From RHLJ01 sp048058975 (GTDB lineage: Bacteria; Bacteroidota; Rhodothermia; Balneolales; Balneolaceae), in NCBI GenBank assembly GCA_048058975.1, contig JBLLNP010000016.1, positions 40,345 to 104,344 of the forward strand: a stretch of DNA of 64,000 nt. Reading direction: 5' to 3'. Below, one piece after another: positions 35,753-44,437 of this stretch (the stretch's first letter is position 1; every line of letters starts with the position of its first letter). The translations under genes were made by a program, and so were the position numbers. The notes under the pieces were generated by a model. The model was not told where the DNA came from. It worked only from the letters and a program-made list of their open reading frames with translations, and did not search any database.

Positions 35753-37084
35753 TTAAAAAAGCATTCCCGCGATAGTAGCGGTCATTAAGTTAGCTAAAGT
35801 TCCCGCAAAAACGGCTTTCAAACCAAACTTAGCTAAATCTGATTTTCTACCAGGTGCAAGTCCGCCAATTCCCCCAATCTGGATTGCAATCGATGAAAAA
35901 TTAGCAAAACCGCATAAGGCAAATGTTGCCATTGCAACCGTTTTAGCAGAGAGTGCTGTAGCAGCAACTTCTTCGGCTAGCATCAGGTAGGCTACAAACT
36001 CATTCAAAACAATTTTAGTACCCAATAATGAACCCATAGCGGTTGCGTCTGCCCATGGAATTCCAATTAACCACACAATGGGTGCAAGCGCCCAGCCTAG
36101 AAGCATTTCGATGGTAAGTGGGGAGCCAATTACTGCTGTTAAACCGGTAGTATTACTTATCCATTCAAATAAACCATTGAACATTGCCAGTAATGCAATG
36201 AACGCCAATAACATAGCGCCGACATTTGCAGCCAGTTTCAAGCCAACTCCTGCACCTGAAGCAGCCGCATCGATTCCATTTGCATCGGTTTTTTCAACTA
36301 CCATCTGAACATCTCCTGCTGTAACAGATTGTTCGGTTTCCGGGTATAGAATCTTTGCAATAACCAAAGCAGCAGGGGCTGCCATTAAACTCGCACCCAA
36401 CAAACGTTCGGCGAATAATTGTTGAGCTACCTCAAGTTCTAGACCGTTTGCAGCTGCGAACGAAGTTCCTAGCATGGCTACATACGCTGCCATAACTCCC
36501 CCAGCTATCGTAGCCATACCGCCAGTCATTACGGCTAGTAGTTCAGATTTAGTCATCTTTTCTATAAAAGGTTTGATGACAAGCGGGGCTTCAGTTTGTC
36601 CAACAAAAATATTTGAAATCACAGAAAGGGTCTCTGCTCCTGATGTACCCAGAAGCTTTTGCATGCCTTTCGACATTACTCGTACTACAAACTGTAGAAC
36701 CCCATAGTGATAAAGAATAGCTGTTAGTGAGGCAAAAAAGACGATAGTTGGCAGCACCTGGAATGCAAAAATAACTCCCATGCTATCTTCATATTCAGGG
36801 CCGCGACCCAGAAAACCAAATAAGAATCCTGCCCCTGCAGTGGTGTACTTTAAAACAACAACGAAGAAACTGGCAATTACCTGAAATAGAGCCATTGGCC
36901 AGCCTAATGGGCTCCAGAAATCAGCTAAAACATCAGCTTTCAGAATAAAAATGGCGAGTATAAATTGGATGCCAAGTCCAGTTCCAACAAGACGCCAGTT
37001 AATGTTTTTTTTATCCTTACTTAACAGGTAAGTACCTGCTATTATCACTGCCATTCCAAGAAGGCCCCGTAAAATATTTTCCAT
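35753..37084 (-). CDS. nupC: Concentrative nucleoside transporter (NupC/CNT family)
   Basis: 443 residues, almost entirely membrane-embedded. The CNT motif ISNIFVGQTEAPLVIKPF (about 156-173) and EFVAYLML are present, with Gly-rich hairpins as in crystal-structure CNTs. Imports nucleosides with Na+ or H+. It lies 19 bp downstream of thymidine kinase in the same direction, so uptake and phosphorylation of thymidine are probably co-expressed. Confidence 0.93.
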   Translation of the reverse strand: MENILRGLLGMAVIIAGTYLLSKDKKNINWRLVGTGLGIQFILAIFILKADVLADFWSPLGWPMALFQVIASFFVVVLKYTTAGAGFLFGFLGRGPEYEDSMGVIFAFQVLPTIVFFASLTAILYHYGVLQFVVRVMSKGMQKLLGTSGAETLSVISNIFVGQTEAPLVIKPFIEKMTKSELLAVMTGGMATIAGGVMAAYVAMLGTSFAAANGLELEVAQQLFAERLLGASLMAAPAALVIAKILYPETEQSVTAGDVQMVVEKTDANGIDAAASGAGVGLKLAANVGAMLLAFIALLAMFNGLFEWISNTTGLTAVIGSPLTIEMLLGWALAPIVWLIGIPWADATAMGSLLGTKIVLNEFVAYLMLAEEVAATALSAKTVAMATFALCGFANFSSIAIQIGGIGGLAPGRKSDLAKFGLKAVFAGTLANLMTATIAGMLF

Positions 37085-37103
37085 TAATTGTGCTTTTTAG
37101 TGA

Positions 37104-37733
37104 TCATTTTTTTTGCTCCGGTTCCGGAGTTTTAAAAGGTCGGATTGGTTTGCCACGTCTTACATCCACGCTCGGGCGGAAACAATGGCGTGCCCTGGGT
37201 TCATAGGCATCGTACTCCCCAACAAGCACAGTGTTTTGGTTATTCACAACGCGTTGAGAAAAGTTAGCAAGAGCTCCACTTTCAGAACAAATAGCATGCA
37301 ATTTGGTTACAAATTCTGCGATTGCCAGCAGGTAGGGCATAGGACCGAACGGCTTCCCATTAAAATCCATATCCAGCCCTGCAACAATGACTCTTTTTTT
37401 ATCATTAGCCAGTGTATTTGCAACATCAATAATCCGCTCATCAAAAAACTGAGCTTCATCAATACAAACAACCCTGGCATTTCCTGTTAGAAGAATAATC
37501 TGGTCTGCAGTATCAACTAATATACTGGGAAGAGCCGTTTCATTGTGGGATACTACCTCTGTGTCACTATATCGTTTATCTATTGCTGGCTTAACAACTA
37601 CTACGTCTTGCCCGGCGATATGGGCCCTCCTGGCTCTACGGATCAATTCTTCAGTTTTTCCACTGAACATGCCACCGCAAATTACTTCAATCCAACCAAA
37701 ATCTTTAGGTGCTAACGAAGGTTCGTTGATCAT
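37104..37733 (-). CDS. tdk: Thymidine kinase (type II)
   Basis: 209 residues. P-loop GGMFSGKTEELIRR (about 20-33), the Asp-containing VVCIDEAQFFDE, and the lasso region. The structural zinc site is incomplete: the usual CxxC is CSES and the second pair is reduced to RHC, as also known in other Bacteroidota-like TKs. Salvages thymidine to dTMP. Operon with the nucleoside transporter downstream. Confidence 0.95.
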   Translation of the reverse strand: MINEPSLAPKDFGWIEVICGGMFSGKTEELIRRARRAHIAGQDVVVVKPAIDKRYSDTEVVSHNETALPSILVDTADQIILLTGNARVVCIDEAQFFDERIIDVANTLANDKKRVIVAGLDMDFNGKPFGPMPYLLAIAEFVTKLHAICSESGALANFSQRVVNNQNTVLVGEYDAYEPRARHCFRPSVDVRRGKPIRPFKTPEPEQKK

Positions 37734-37871
37734 TAATTAAGAGTCTAACATTGAGCCAAATTTTAAGCATGGAATATATCGGGCTGAACATGAAATGGAA
37801 AGAAAGAATTAAAGAAAACATTTAGGTGCACATAATTTTTACATACACTTAGATTTTAGTACTTTTTAAAG

Positions 37872-39887
37872 ATGAAAAAATTCGTTCTAAAAAAAGAAGA
37901 AACCCATCTTCGGCCTGAAGATTATACAATTCCATATAGGGATTTGTTGAATAAACAGCAGTTAGAAGCTGTTTTTTATGATAAAGGACCGGTATTGGTT
38001 ATAGCTGGCGCTGGTACGGGAAAAACACGAACCTTGGTACATAGGGTTGCCCGATTAGTAGAGAGTGGGGTAGATCCTTCAGAAATATTGTTACTCACCT
38101 TTACCCGAAGAGCCGCAAATGAAATGCTTAACCGGGCTAGTTCTATACTTGATGAGCGTTGCAAGAGAGTAAAAGGTGGGACTTTCCATTTTTATTGCAG
38201 CCAGATTCTTCACCGCTATGCTGAGCAAATTGGCTTTCCAAATAACTTTACCATTATTGATACGGCTGATGCACTTGAGATTATACAATTTGTCAGAACT
38301 CAATTAAACCTTCATAAAAAGAATAAACGATTCCCAAATAAGAATACTCTATACTCCATCATTAGTACCTGTAAGAATAAACATCTGGACCTCAGGGTTG
38401 TTTTGATGAACAGTTATCCTCAGTTTGTTAACCATGAGGCTAAAATTGAAGAAGTCGCAAAAGGGTACGAGGAATATAAAGAGAGAAATTTTGTAATGGA
38501 TTTTGATGATCTTCTAATAAAAACAACACAATTACTTGAACAACAACAAGATATACGAATTAAGGTAGCTGGAAATAATCGGTTTGTATTGGTTGATGAA
38601 TACCAGGATACCAACAAAATGCAGGCAAAACTCACTGCTCTTTTTTCGAGTGTTCATGGCAATGTGATGGGGGTAGGTGACGACGCTCAGAGTATCTATT
38701 CTTTTCGTGGTGCTGATCATCAAAACATTATGGAGTTTCCAAACCTGTTTTCGAACACAAAGATGATCAAGTTAGAAGAAAACTATCGATCTACACCACA
38801 GATAGTAAACGCGGCGAATCATCTTTTGAGTCAGGCTAATTTTAAATTTGATAAACATCTTTTTTCAAAAAAAGAGGAGGGAGACAAACCAGCCTTGGTA
38901 AAAGCGCCTTCAGAACATGATCAAAGTCGTTTTGTAGCCCAGGCGGTTATACAACTTAGGGAGCAAGGCATTGAACTAAATGATATGGCTGTTTTATTCA
39001 GAAATGGCCGTGATTCTTTTGATTTGGAAATAGAGTTGAACAGAAAGAATATCCCATTTGTAAAGTACGGTGGACAGAAATTTACTGAAGCTGCACATAT
39101 AAAAGACGTGCTGGCTCATGTAAGGGTGTTGGTTAATCCAATGGATACCATCGCCTGGAACCGTGTGCTTATACTAATTGAAGGAATTGGTCCCAAAACT
39201 GCGCAGGATTTATTTGAATGGATACGCCTGGCTAATAACCCATATGAACTAGACATGTCCGGATCAGTAAGTAAATCGTATCTAAATCAGGTTAAGAGCC
39301 TAAGCAAGTTGCTTATACAGATTAAAGATTCAGAATTATCGGTTTCAGAAACGGTAGAATTAATTGTGGAATATTATCGGGTATTCTGCGAGAAGAGATA
39401 TGATGATTATCCAAAACGATTAAAAGATTTAGAGGCCTTCATCAATATATCTTTGGGCTTTGCTTCCTTGGAACAAATGCTGGAAGAGTTGGCATTAGAC
39501 CCTATTACTGCTACAGCTGTTGAAACTGAGCAAAAGCAAAAAGATGAGTCTCCACTTGTTTTAAGTACTATACACTCTGCTAAAGGCCTGGAGTGGGAAC
39601 ATGTTTTTATTATACAATGTTTGGATGGGATTTTACCCTCGTCATATTCTGTGGATGACGAAGAACAACTAGATGAAGAGCTTAGATTATTGTATGTAGC
39701 AACTACCAGAGCAAAAAAAATGCTTTATTATAGTTATCCCGCTTTAGCTCAGTCAGCTTATGGGGATTATTTTACCAAACCATCCAGGTTTTTGGAACCA
39801 CTTGAAGAGACATTGCTGGAAACTTGGCAGCTAGTCGAAGAAACTCAAAAGGAATTGGAAAAGGATGAGAATAATCTTTTGGGGTAA
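37872..39887 (+). CDS. UvrD/Rep/PcrA-family DNA helicase
   Basis: 671 residues, SF1A helicase. Motif I GAGTGKTRTLVHRVARLV, motif II VDEYQDTN, motif III VGDDAQSIYSFRGAD, motif IV LEENYRSTPQIV, motif V STIHSAKGLEWEHVF and motif VI LLYVATTRAKKMLY are all intact. 3'-5' translocase by family; repair or replication restart. Slightly shorter than UvrD, lacking the C-terminal Tudor-like extension. Converges with a small membrane gene at a 1-bp gap. Confidence 0.93.
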   Translation: MKKFVLKKEETHLRPEDYTIPYRDLLNKQQLEAVFYDKGPVLVIAGAGTGKTRTLVHRVARLVESGVDPSEILLLTFTRRAANEMLNRASSILDERCKRVKGGTFHFYCSQILHRYAEQIGFPNNFTIIDTADALEIIQFVRTQLNLHKKNKRFPNKNTLYSIISTCKNKHLDLRVVLMNSYPQFVNHEAKIEEVAKGYEEYKERNFVMDFDDLLIKTTQLLEQQQDIRIKVAGNNRFVLVDEYQDTNKMQAKLTALFSSVHGNVMGVGDDAQSIYSFRGADHQNIMEFPNLFSNTKMIKLEENYRSTPQIVNAANHLLSQANFKFDKHLFSKKEEGDKPALVKAPSEHDQSRFVAQAVIQLREQGIELNDMAVLFRNGRDSFDLEIELNRKNIPFVKYGGQKFTEAAHIKDVLAHVRVLVNPMDTIAWNRVLILIEGIGPKTAQDLFEWIRLANNPYELDMSGSVSKSYLNQVKSLSKLLIQIKDSELSVSETVELIVEYYRVFCEKRYDDYPKRLKDLEAFINISLGFASLEQMLEELALDPITATAVETEQKQKDESPLVLSTIHSAKGLEWEHVFIIQCLDGILPSSYSVDDEEQLDEELRLLYVATTRAKKMLYYSYPALAQSAYGDYFTKPSRFLEPLEETLLETWQLVEETQKELEKDENNLLG

Positions 39888-39888
39888 A

Positions 39889-40128
39889 TTAGCTCTTCTT
39901 CATAAACCTATGTTGGGCAATTATATCACTTATAATCCAGAACACTGGGTATAAGGGTATAAAAACAGCAACGAGCACTTGCCACTTGTTGTATTTTGCC
40001 TTTCCTCCGTCAACAGGAAGGGTAATGCCAGCTACTCCTGCGATCCAAAAAATAAAAAAAAGAAAAAGGAATAAGGATAAAAACAGTGATCCAAAGAATC
40101 CGATATGTTCGTAAAAGCTTTTAAGCAT
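39889..40128 (-). CDS. Small two-helix membrane protein
   Basis: 79 residues: a hydrophobic helix at about 12-35, a short polar loop (PVDGGKAKYNKW) and a second helix at about 49-67. No family recognised. Its start region overlaps upstream non-coding sequence of der on the other strand. Confidence 0.6.
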   Translation of the reverse strand: MLKSFYEHIGFFGSLFLSLFLFLFFIFWIAGVAGITLPVDGGKAKYNKWQVLVAVFIPLYPVFWIISDIIAQHRFMKKS

Positions 40129-40197
40129 GTGCGGCTTTTAAGAGATAAAATTTCCGTAACTTCATTGCCAGACAAAACTACTAATTCAATTTATAAA

Positions 40198-41505
40198 ATG
40201 CTTCCTGTTGTTTCTATTGTGGGTCGGCCAAATGTTGGTAAATCGACCATTTTTAATCGGCTAATCGGAGAGAGAAAAGCTATTGTTCATGATGAGTATG
40301 GTGTAACCAGAGATCGCCATTATGGTGAATCTTATTGGAATGGGAGGGATTTTACGGTTATTGATACTGGCGGATATTTGCCTGATGATATGGATGTGAT
40401 GGTTGTGGGTATTCGTGAACAGGTTCATATCGCCCTCGAGGAATCAGATGTGGTTCTTTTTATTGTTGACTCAGATACAGGCATGAATACTCTTGATAAA
40501 TCTGTTTCTAACCTGCTACGCCAACAGGATAAACCCGTGCTTGTAGTATCAAATAAAGCAGATAATGATGAGAGAAGATTTAATTCTACCGAATTTTACG
40601 AGCTTGGATTCGAGGAAGTATTTCCAATTTCAGCAATAAGCGGATCAGGAACAGGAGAATTGCTAGATAGGGTAGTGGAGCTTCTGCCAGAGTCTATCCC
40701 TGAAGAAGAAGATTCAGCACCAAAATTAGCTTTTGTGGGCCGTCCTAATGTTGGTAAAAGTAGTTTGGTTAATGCTTTATTGAATGATGAAAGGTGTATT
40801 GTAACCGATATTGCAGGAACTACCCGAGATACCATCAACAGTAAATTCAATTTTAATGGGAAGGATTATATTCTTGTTGATACCGCAGGTTTGCGTAAGC
40901 GTGTTAAAGTTAAAGAAAACATAGAGTTTTATAGTACAGTAAGAACGGAGAGAGCCATACGGGAGTGTGACGTTGCTATTTTGATTTTAGACGCGGTAAG
41001 AGGTTTCGAAGACCAGGATAAAAGAGTGCTCAGAGAAGCTGAAAAGTTTAATAAAGGGTTGATTATAGTTCTTAATAAATGGGATCTTATCGAGGATAAA
41101 GACACAAATACCGTTAAAGAATTCGAGGATTATATAAAAGAAAGTGTCCCTCAGTTAAGCTATGTCCCAATTTTGACTATTTCTGCAGTCAATAAAAAGA
41201 GAATTCATAAGGTGATAGAGCTCGCAGATCATGTAATAATGGAACGTGCTAAACAAATTAGTACATCAGAGCTGAATAACTTCCTTGAAAATATTCTCAG
41301 AGATAGGCCGCTACCAATGAAAAGAGGGCGTCAGCTTAAAATTCAATATATAACTCAGGTTAAAAATGATCCTCCGGTATTCAAGTTCTTTATGAACAAT
41401 CCTCAGGATATGCCTCCAAATTACCGTAGATATATAGAGAATAAAATCCGCGATAAATATCAATTTACTGGTGTGCCTATTACAATGGTATTCCGTCAAA
41501 AATAA
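40198..41505 (+). CDS. der: Ribosome assembly GTPase Der (EngA)
   Basis: 435 residues from the ATG at 40198; an upstream in-frame extension to 40105 does not belong. Two tandem G domains: GRPNVGKST, DTGGY and NKAD; then GRPNVGKSS, DTAGLRKR and NKWD. A C-terminal KH-like domain ends with VPITMVFRQK. Acts in 50S subunit assembly. Followed by a membrane protein after 20 bp. Confidence 0.97.
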   Translation: MLPVVSIVGRPNVGKSTIFNRLIGERKAIVHDEYGVTRDRHYGESYWNGRDFTVIDTGGYLPDDMDVMVVGIREQVHIALEESDVVLFIVDSDTGMNTLDKSVSNLLRQQDKPVLVVSNKADNDERRFNSTEFYELGFEEVFPISAISGSGTGELLDRVVELLPESIPEEEDSAPKLAFVGRPNVGKSSLVNALLNDERCIVTDIAGTTRDTINSKFNFNGKDYILVDTAGLRKRVKVKENIEFYSTVRTERAIRECDVAILILDAVRGFEDQDKRVLREAEKFNKGLIIVLNKWDLIEDKDTNTVKEFEDYIKESVPQLSYVPILTISAVNKKRIHKVIELADHVIMERAKQISTSELNNFLENILRDRPLPMKRGRQLKIQYITQVKNDPPVFKFFMNNPQDMPPNYRRYIENKIRDKYQFTGVPITMVFRQK

Positions 41506-41525
41506 AAAGACTTCTTTTAGTATTA

Positions 41526-42131
41526 ATGGAAACTCTTAATTGGATATATATCCTTTACCTTTTTGTTGGGATTCCTGCGGCAATAAACCTCTTTATTATT
41601 GCCAGAAAAGATAATTCTTTATCGATACTTATGTTTGGGATTGCTTTAGTTGTCTTTCTTGCTGGGGTAGGAATTGACTATGCATTTGAAAATACCTTAA
41701 TAGCAAGGGAATGGGGTAATCTAATTGCTATTACAACTACTTTAAGTGGTTTATTTATAGAAATAAGGGATTCTAAACCGGTTTTTGCTCGATTTCCAAT
41801 GTATCTTACATTCCTTCCTTTTTTAACCATTATTTTTTATCCCTTAGTAATTGAGTCAGATGCCATTAAAAATCTTCTTCAATTGATATATCAGGGTGGT
41901 GCTATTTTAGTGGCTATTTTGGTTATTTCAATAAATCATTTTTTGCACAAACAAAGAGGTTTTTTGGTTGCAGCCAGTATTATTTTTTTGGGTGCCTATA
42001 TTTCTTTTTGGTTCTTGGATGAAATAACAGTGATCTCAGGTAAAGAAATCGGAAAAATTATTTTCGCCTTTGGAATTATCGTTGCAATAATTGGCTTTAA
42101 AAAAAATTCAGAATCACTAACTAGCCAATAG
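41526..42131 (+). CDS. Multi-pass membrane protein, unknown
   Basis: 201 residues with six to seven hydrophobic segments (about 6-26, 33-53, 62-80, 91-109, 118-137, 145-165, 177-193). No catalytic motif is seen. Probably co-transcribed with der and the downstream peroxiredoxin (7 bp gap). Confidence 0.65.
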   Translation: METLNWIYILYLFVGIPAAINLFIIARKDNSLSILMFGIALVVFLAGVGIDYAFENTLIAREWGNLIAITTTLSGLFIEIRDSKPVFARFPMYLTFLPFLTIIFYPLVIESDAIKNLLQLIYQGGAILVAILVISINHFLHKQRGFLVAASIIFLGAYISFWFLDEITVISGKEIGKIIFAFGIIVAIIGFKKNSESLTSQ

Positions 42132-42138
42132 AATAACC

Positions 42139-42609
42139 ATGTCTTTAAGAATAAATGATAAAGCTCCTGATTTTAAATTGCAGAATACAAAAAGAGAGTT
42201 CGTCAGTTTATCTGATTTTAAAGGAGAGAAGAATGTTGTGCTTTTATTTTACCCATTAGCTTTTTCCGGAGTGTGTACTGCTGAACTCTGTTCTACGAGA
42301 GATAATCTTAAAATTTATGAATCATTTAATGCAGAAGTCTTGGGGATAAGTATTGATAGTTTCTTTGTTCAAAAAGCGTTTAAGGAATCTCAGAATCTAA
42401 ATTTTCAATTATTAAGTGATTTCAACAAAGAAGCTAGCATGGGATATGGAGTTTTATATGAAGACTTTTTTGGTATGAAAGGAGTTGCTAAACGTTCTGC
42501 CTTTGTAATAGATAAAGAAGGTATTGTCAGATATTCGGAAGTATTAGAGGACTCATCTGAAATTCCAAACTTCGATGCGATACAAAATACCTTATCAGAG
42601 TTAGGGTAG
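42139..42609 (+). CDS. Peroxiredoxin, AhpE/BCP-like
   Basis: 156 residues, thioredoxin fold. Peroxidatic Cys46 in FYPLAFSGVC, where Ser replaces the usual Thr, with a possible resolving Cys51. Reduces peroxides in the cytosol. It is the last host gene before the left prophage junction 42 bp downstream. A short GAGAAC/GTTCTC hairpin at 42612-42636 lacks a T-run and may be a weak terminator. Confidence 0.9.
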   Translation: MSLRINDKAPDFKLQNTKREFVSLSDFKGEKNVVLLFYPLAFSGVCTAELCSTRDNLKIYESFNAEVLGISIDSFFVQKAFKESQNLNFQLLSDFNKEASMGYGVLYEDFFGMKGVAKRSAFVIDKEGIVRYSEVLEDSSEIPNFDAIQNTLSELG

Positions 42610-42650
42610 AAGAGAACCTAAATAAGGATTGTTCTCATTGGAATAATATA

Positions 42651-42678
42651 ACTTTACATAATATAAATTATAGGAAAA
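42651..42678 (+). other. Left dif-like XerC/XerD att site of the prophage
   Basis: XerC-type arm ACTTTACATAA, 6-bp centre TATAAA, XerD-type arm TTATAGGAAAA. CATAA and TTAT flanking a 6-bp centre match the layout of E. coli dif. The core TAATATAAATTATA (42659-42672) is repeated exactly at 47109-47122. Confidence 0.8.
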
Positions 42679-42835
42679 TTTCTTACTCAAGTATAATATT
42701 TTTGACAATTTGTAATTGTAAAAATTTGTAAACACATTATTATTATTTGGCTTCTTAACTTTGCTTTCGCTTCGCTTTTGCTAGTTTCATTCGCCAATTT
42801 TACATAAGTGTTTGTTTTCGTGACATGTGTCACTC

Positions 42836-42866
42836 AGCACTAATATATCAAGTTAGTATTAGTGCT
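42836..42866 (-). other. Putative rolling-circle origin hairpin with a phiX-like nick motif
   Basis: A perfect 10-bp stem, AGCACTAATA (42836-42845) with TATTAGTGCT (42857-42866), and an 11-nt loop. On the minus strand the loop region contains AACTTGATAT (42854 down to 42845), identical to the central part of the phiX174 gene A recognition site as I remember it; the equivalent nick falls between plus-strand 42848 and 42849. The minus strand is the mRNA-sense strand of this element, as expected for a microvirus viral strand. Confidence 0.75.
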
Positions 42867-42978
42867 TTTGCTCCTTTTTCAGTCGCTTTACTGCCGCCTC
42901 TCTTCGTTCGTTGGCTGCGGCTCTTCGCTCACTAACGTTACGCTCATCGTCCGCTTTATTTTGGTATTATAATAGGTA

Positions 42979-43010
42979 TAAAAAAAGCCCATCCTATTGC
43001 TAAGACGGGC
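42979..43010 (-). terminator. Rho-independent terminator ending the prophage gene run
   Basis: On the minus strand GCCCGTC, a loop and GATGGGC (one wobble) are followed by a T-run of at least seven. It lies 47 bp after the stop of the last prophage gene. Confidence 0.85.
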
Positions 43011-43057
43011 GTTCAGTTTTCGAGTTTACTTTACTTCAGTTTGAAATCCTGTAAATT

Positions 43058-43276
43058 TTACACATCTGAAGATTTTTCCGAATTTTCTGCAGCAAATACT
43101 TTTTCAATTTCTTCTTCGTCATGATACCCTAATTGTTGACTAAAATTATTAGCCATGAATAAATGGTAATGAGCTACTTTCTTGTGAAAATCAAATGATT
43201 CTTGTAAATATTGCTTTTGCTCTTCCGGTGTCAAATCGTCGTATTCTTTTTTGACTTTTATTTGTAAATCGTTCAT
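43058..43276 (-). CDS. Prophage small protein downstream of Rep, unknown
   Basis: 72 residues, charged and helical (VKKEYDDLTPEEQKQYLQES, HDEEEIEKVF). Its ATG overlaps the Rep stop as TAATG. It occupies the position of VP5-type small genes in gokushovirus-like phages, which may influence DNA synthesis or packaging; no residue-level similarity is claimed. Alternatively it could be a lysis or host-takeover protein, but there is no membrane segment. Confidence 0.7.
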   Translation of the reverse strand: MNDLQIKVKKEYDDLTPEEQKQYLQESFDFHKKVAHYHLFMANNFSQQLGYHDEEEIEKVFAAENSEKSSDV

Positions 43277-44151
43277 TAGAATTTTTGGTTTAGTTTAGAT
43301 TTAGAAATATAATTTTTTGAATGGTATAAAGCTCTTCTATGGATTTCGAGAAATCCGTTTTTGTAACCTAGTTTTTCGAGTCTTCGAGCTTCTATATTCT
43401 CAGATAAATGTAATTGATGAACCGCTATTTCTGATTGTAGAGCTCTTTCTACTGGATCAGTGAAAATTTTATCCTTGTAGTATCTAGGCATTGAAATTTT
43501 AAATCCATTATTAATAACATAATTGCGTGTAAAGTCATTATGATATTGTGAATTTGTTTCTACGTAATTATAACCTATACCTGGTTTTCTGGACATTGTA
43601 GCAAACTCTTTAACCCGATGATCATTTTCATCGGGATTTCTGTTTACATGATACTTAGCTACATAATAGATAGAAGCCTCAGTAACTGTTCCAATATGCG
43701 TGTGACCAAATCCCCAAATAGTAGATAAGCGATTAAGATACTGTCTATTAATATTGAAAAGGATAATATGATAATGGGGTCTATCTGTCTCCGTTCCGTA
43801 TTCGCCGACTGCGTAGTATCTAATTGTTCTAAGTCCTGTGTCTCGATATTGGATTTCACGTAACCTTTTAATAAAGTCAGTAAGATGTTTTTTATCAAGG
43901 GTCTGATGTATTACACCGTTTTCGTCGGGCTGGGTTTCTGGGATTTCTTCGTCATTATAAGTAAGAGTAATAAAGTAAGCATTTTTAGATACCTTTAGTT
44001 CTTGTTTAAGTCTGAACGCCCATTGAGTACGTCTATTAGTTTTACATGCTCCGCATTTACCACATGGTACAGACATTCGAATGGATGCTCTGTTTTTTGG
44101 ATTATGAGTTTCCCTTTTGTCTACAATAGATATAGGGGTTGGGCATTGCAT
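43276..44151 (-). CDS. Microvirus replication initiator, HUH endonuclease (VP4)
   Basis: 291 residues. Cys motif PCGKCGACKTNR (29-40) as in gokushovirus VP4. HUH motif 1 FITLTY (60-65), motif 2 RPHYHIILF (124-132, metal ligands H126 and H128), motif 3 YVAKYHVN (163-170) with two tyrosines Y163 and Y167 four apart, as in the YVAKYVNK of phiX174 gene A protein. It should nick the origin in the noncoding region and stay covalently linked. Its ATG overlaps the stop of the basic 32-residue gene as TAATG. Confidence 0.95.
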   Translation of the reverse strand: MQCPTPISIVDKRETHNPKNRASIRMSVPCGKCGACKTNRRTQWAFRLKQELKVSKNAYFITLTYNDEEIPETQPDENGVIHQTLDKKHLTDFIKRLREIQYRDTGLRTIRYYAVGEYGTETDRPHYHIILFNINRQYLNRLSTIWGFGHTHIGTVTEASIYYVAKYHVNRNPDENDHRVKEFATMSRKPGIGYNYVETNSQYHNDFTRNYVINNGFKISMPRYYKDKIFTDPVERALQSEIAVHQLHLSENIEARRLEKLGYKNGFLEIHRRALYHSKNYISKSKLNQKF

Positions 44152-44249
44152 TATAGACGGGCTCCACCTCTACTAATCTCGTAGTATTTCTGCTTTTTAC
44201 CTCGTCTCCAATTTCTTTTTGATCTTCCTCTTCTATTTCCTCGTTTCAT
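44151..44249 (-). CDS. Small basic DNA-binding protein (J/VP8-like)
   Basis: 32 residues, ATG 44249 and TAA 44151-44153. Begins MKRGNRRGRSKRNWRRGKK, with about half Arg/Lys in the first 20 residues and a Gly/aromatic tail. This is the size and composition of microvirus capsid DNA-condensing proteins (phiX174 J, gokushovirus VP8). The start overlaps the previous gene as ATGA and the stop overlaps Rep as TAATG. Confidence 0.75.
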   Translation of the reverse strand: MKRGNRRGRSKRNWRRGKKQKYYEISRGGARL

Positions 44250-44404
44250 TGTCCAATAGGGGTTTTGATGTTAATTGTTCTTTGAAATAAAATATATCCA
44301 TCCATTGTTATATAGATAGTCAAGTTATCATCATGGAATTGTATATCAACATATAGTGTGTTGAACAATTCTCTTAACATTCGCTTTATATATCTTTTTA
44401 TCAT
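44246..44404 (-). CDS. Prophage small protein of 52 residues, unknown
   Basis: ATG 44404 to TGA 44246-44248. Begins MIKRYIKRMLRELFNTLY: a basic amphipathic N-terminus followed by beta-like DNLTIYITMDGYILFQ. Overlaps the basic gene as ATGA and follows the pilot protein gene by 33 bp. Translational coupling supports it being real. No homologue recognised. Confidence 0.55.
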   Translation of the reverse strand: MIKRYIKRMLRELFNTLYVDIQFHDDNLTIYITMDGYILFQRTINIKTPIGQ

Positions 44405-44437
44405 TACATTGTTGTTAATTAAAGTTGTTAATTATGT

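Larger units (their letters stand above)
42680..43057 (-). promoter_or_regulatory. Prophage noncoding control region
   Basis: The longest gene-free stretch of the element. It contains a terminator (42979-43010), an origin hairpin (42836-42866), an imperfect palindrome with GTGACA/TGTCAC arms (42820-42833) and an AT-rich end next to the left att site. In the excised circle it would lie immediately upstream of the major capsid gene. I found no confident promoter match by eye. Confidence 0.6.

Noticed and set aside
37104..37733. Thymidine kinase with missing zinc cysteines as a novelty
   Set aside because: The loss of part of the zinc site is a known trait of Bacteroidota-type thymidine kinases.
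40105..40197. N-terminal extension of der
   Set aside because: The first 31 residues do not match Der, whose MLPVVSIVGRPNVG start is at 40198, and they overlap the antisense small gene.
42612..42636. GAGAAC/GTTCTC hairpin after the peroxiredoxin gene
   Set aside because: Six base pairs and no T-run, too weak to call as a terminator.
42680..42835. Candidate capsid promoter (TTGTCA and TATAAT-like hexamers)
   Set aside because: Spacing does not fit a sigma-70 or the Bacteroidota TAnnTTTG consensus well enough to claim.
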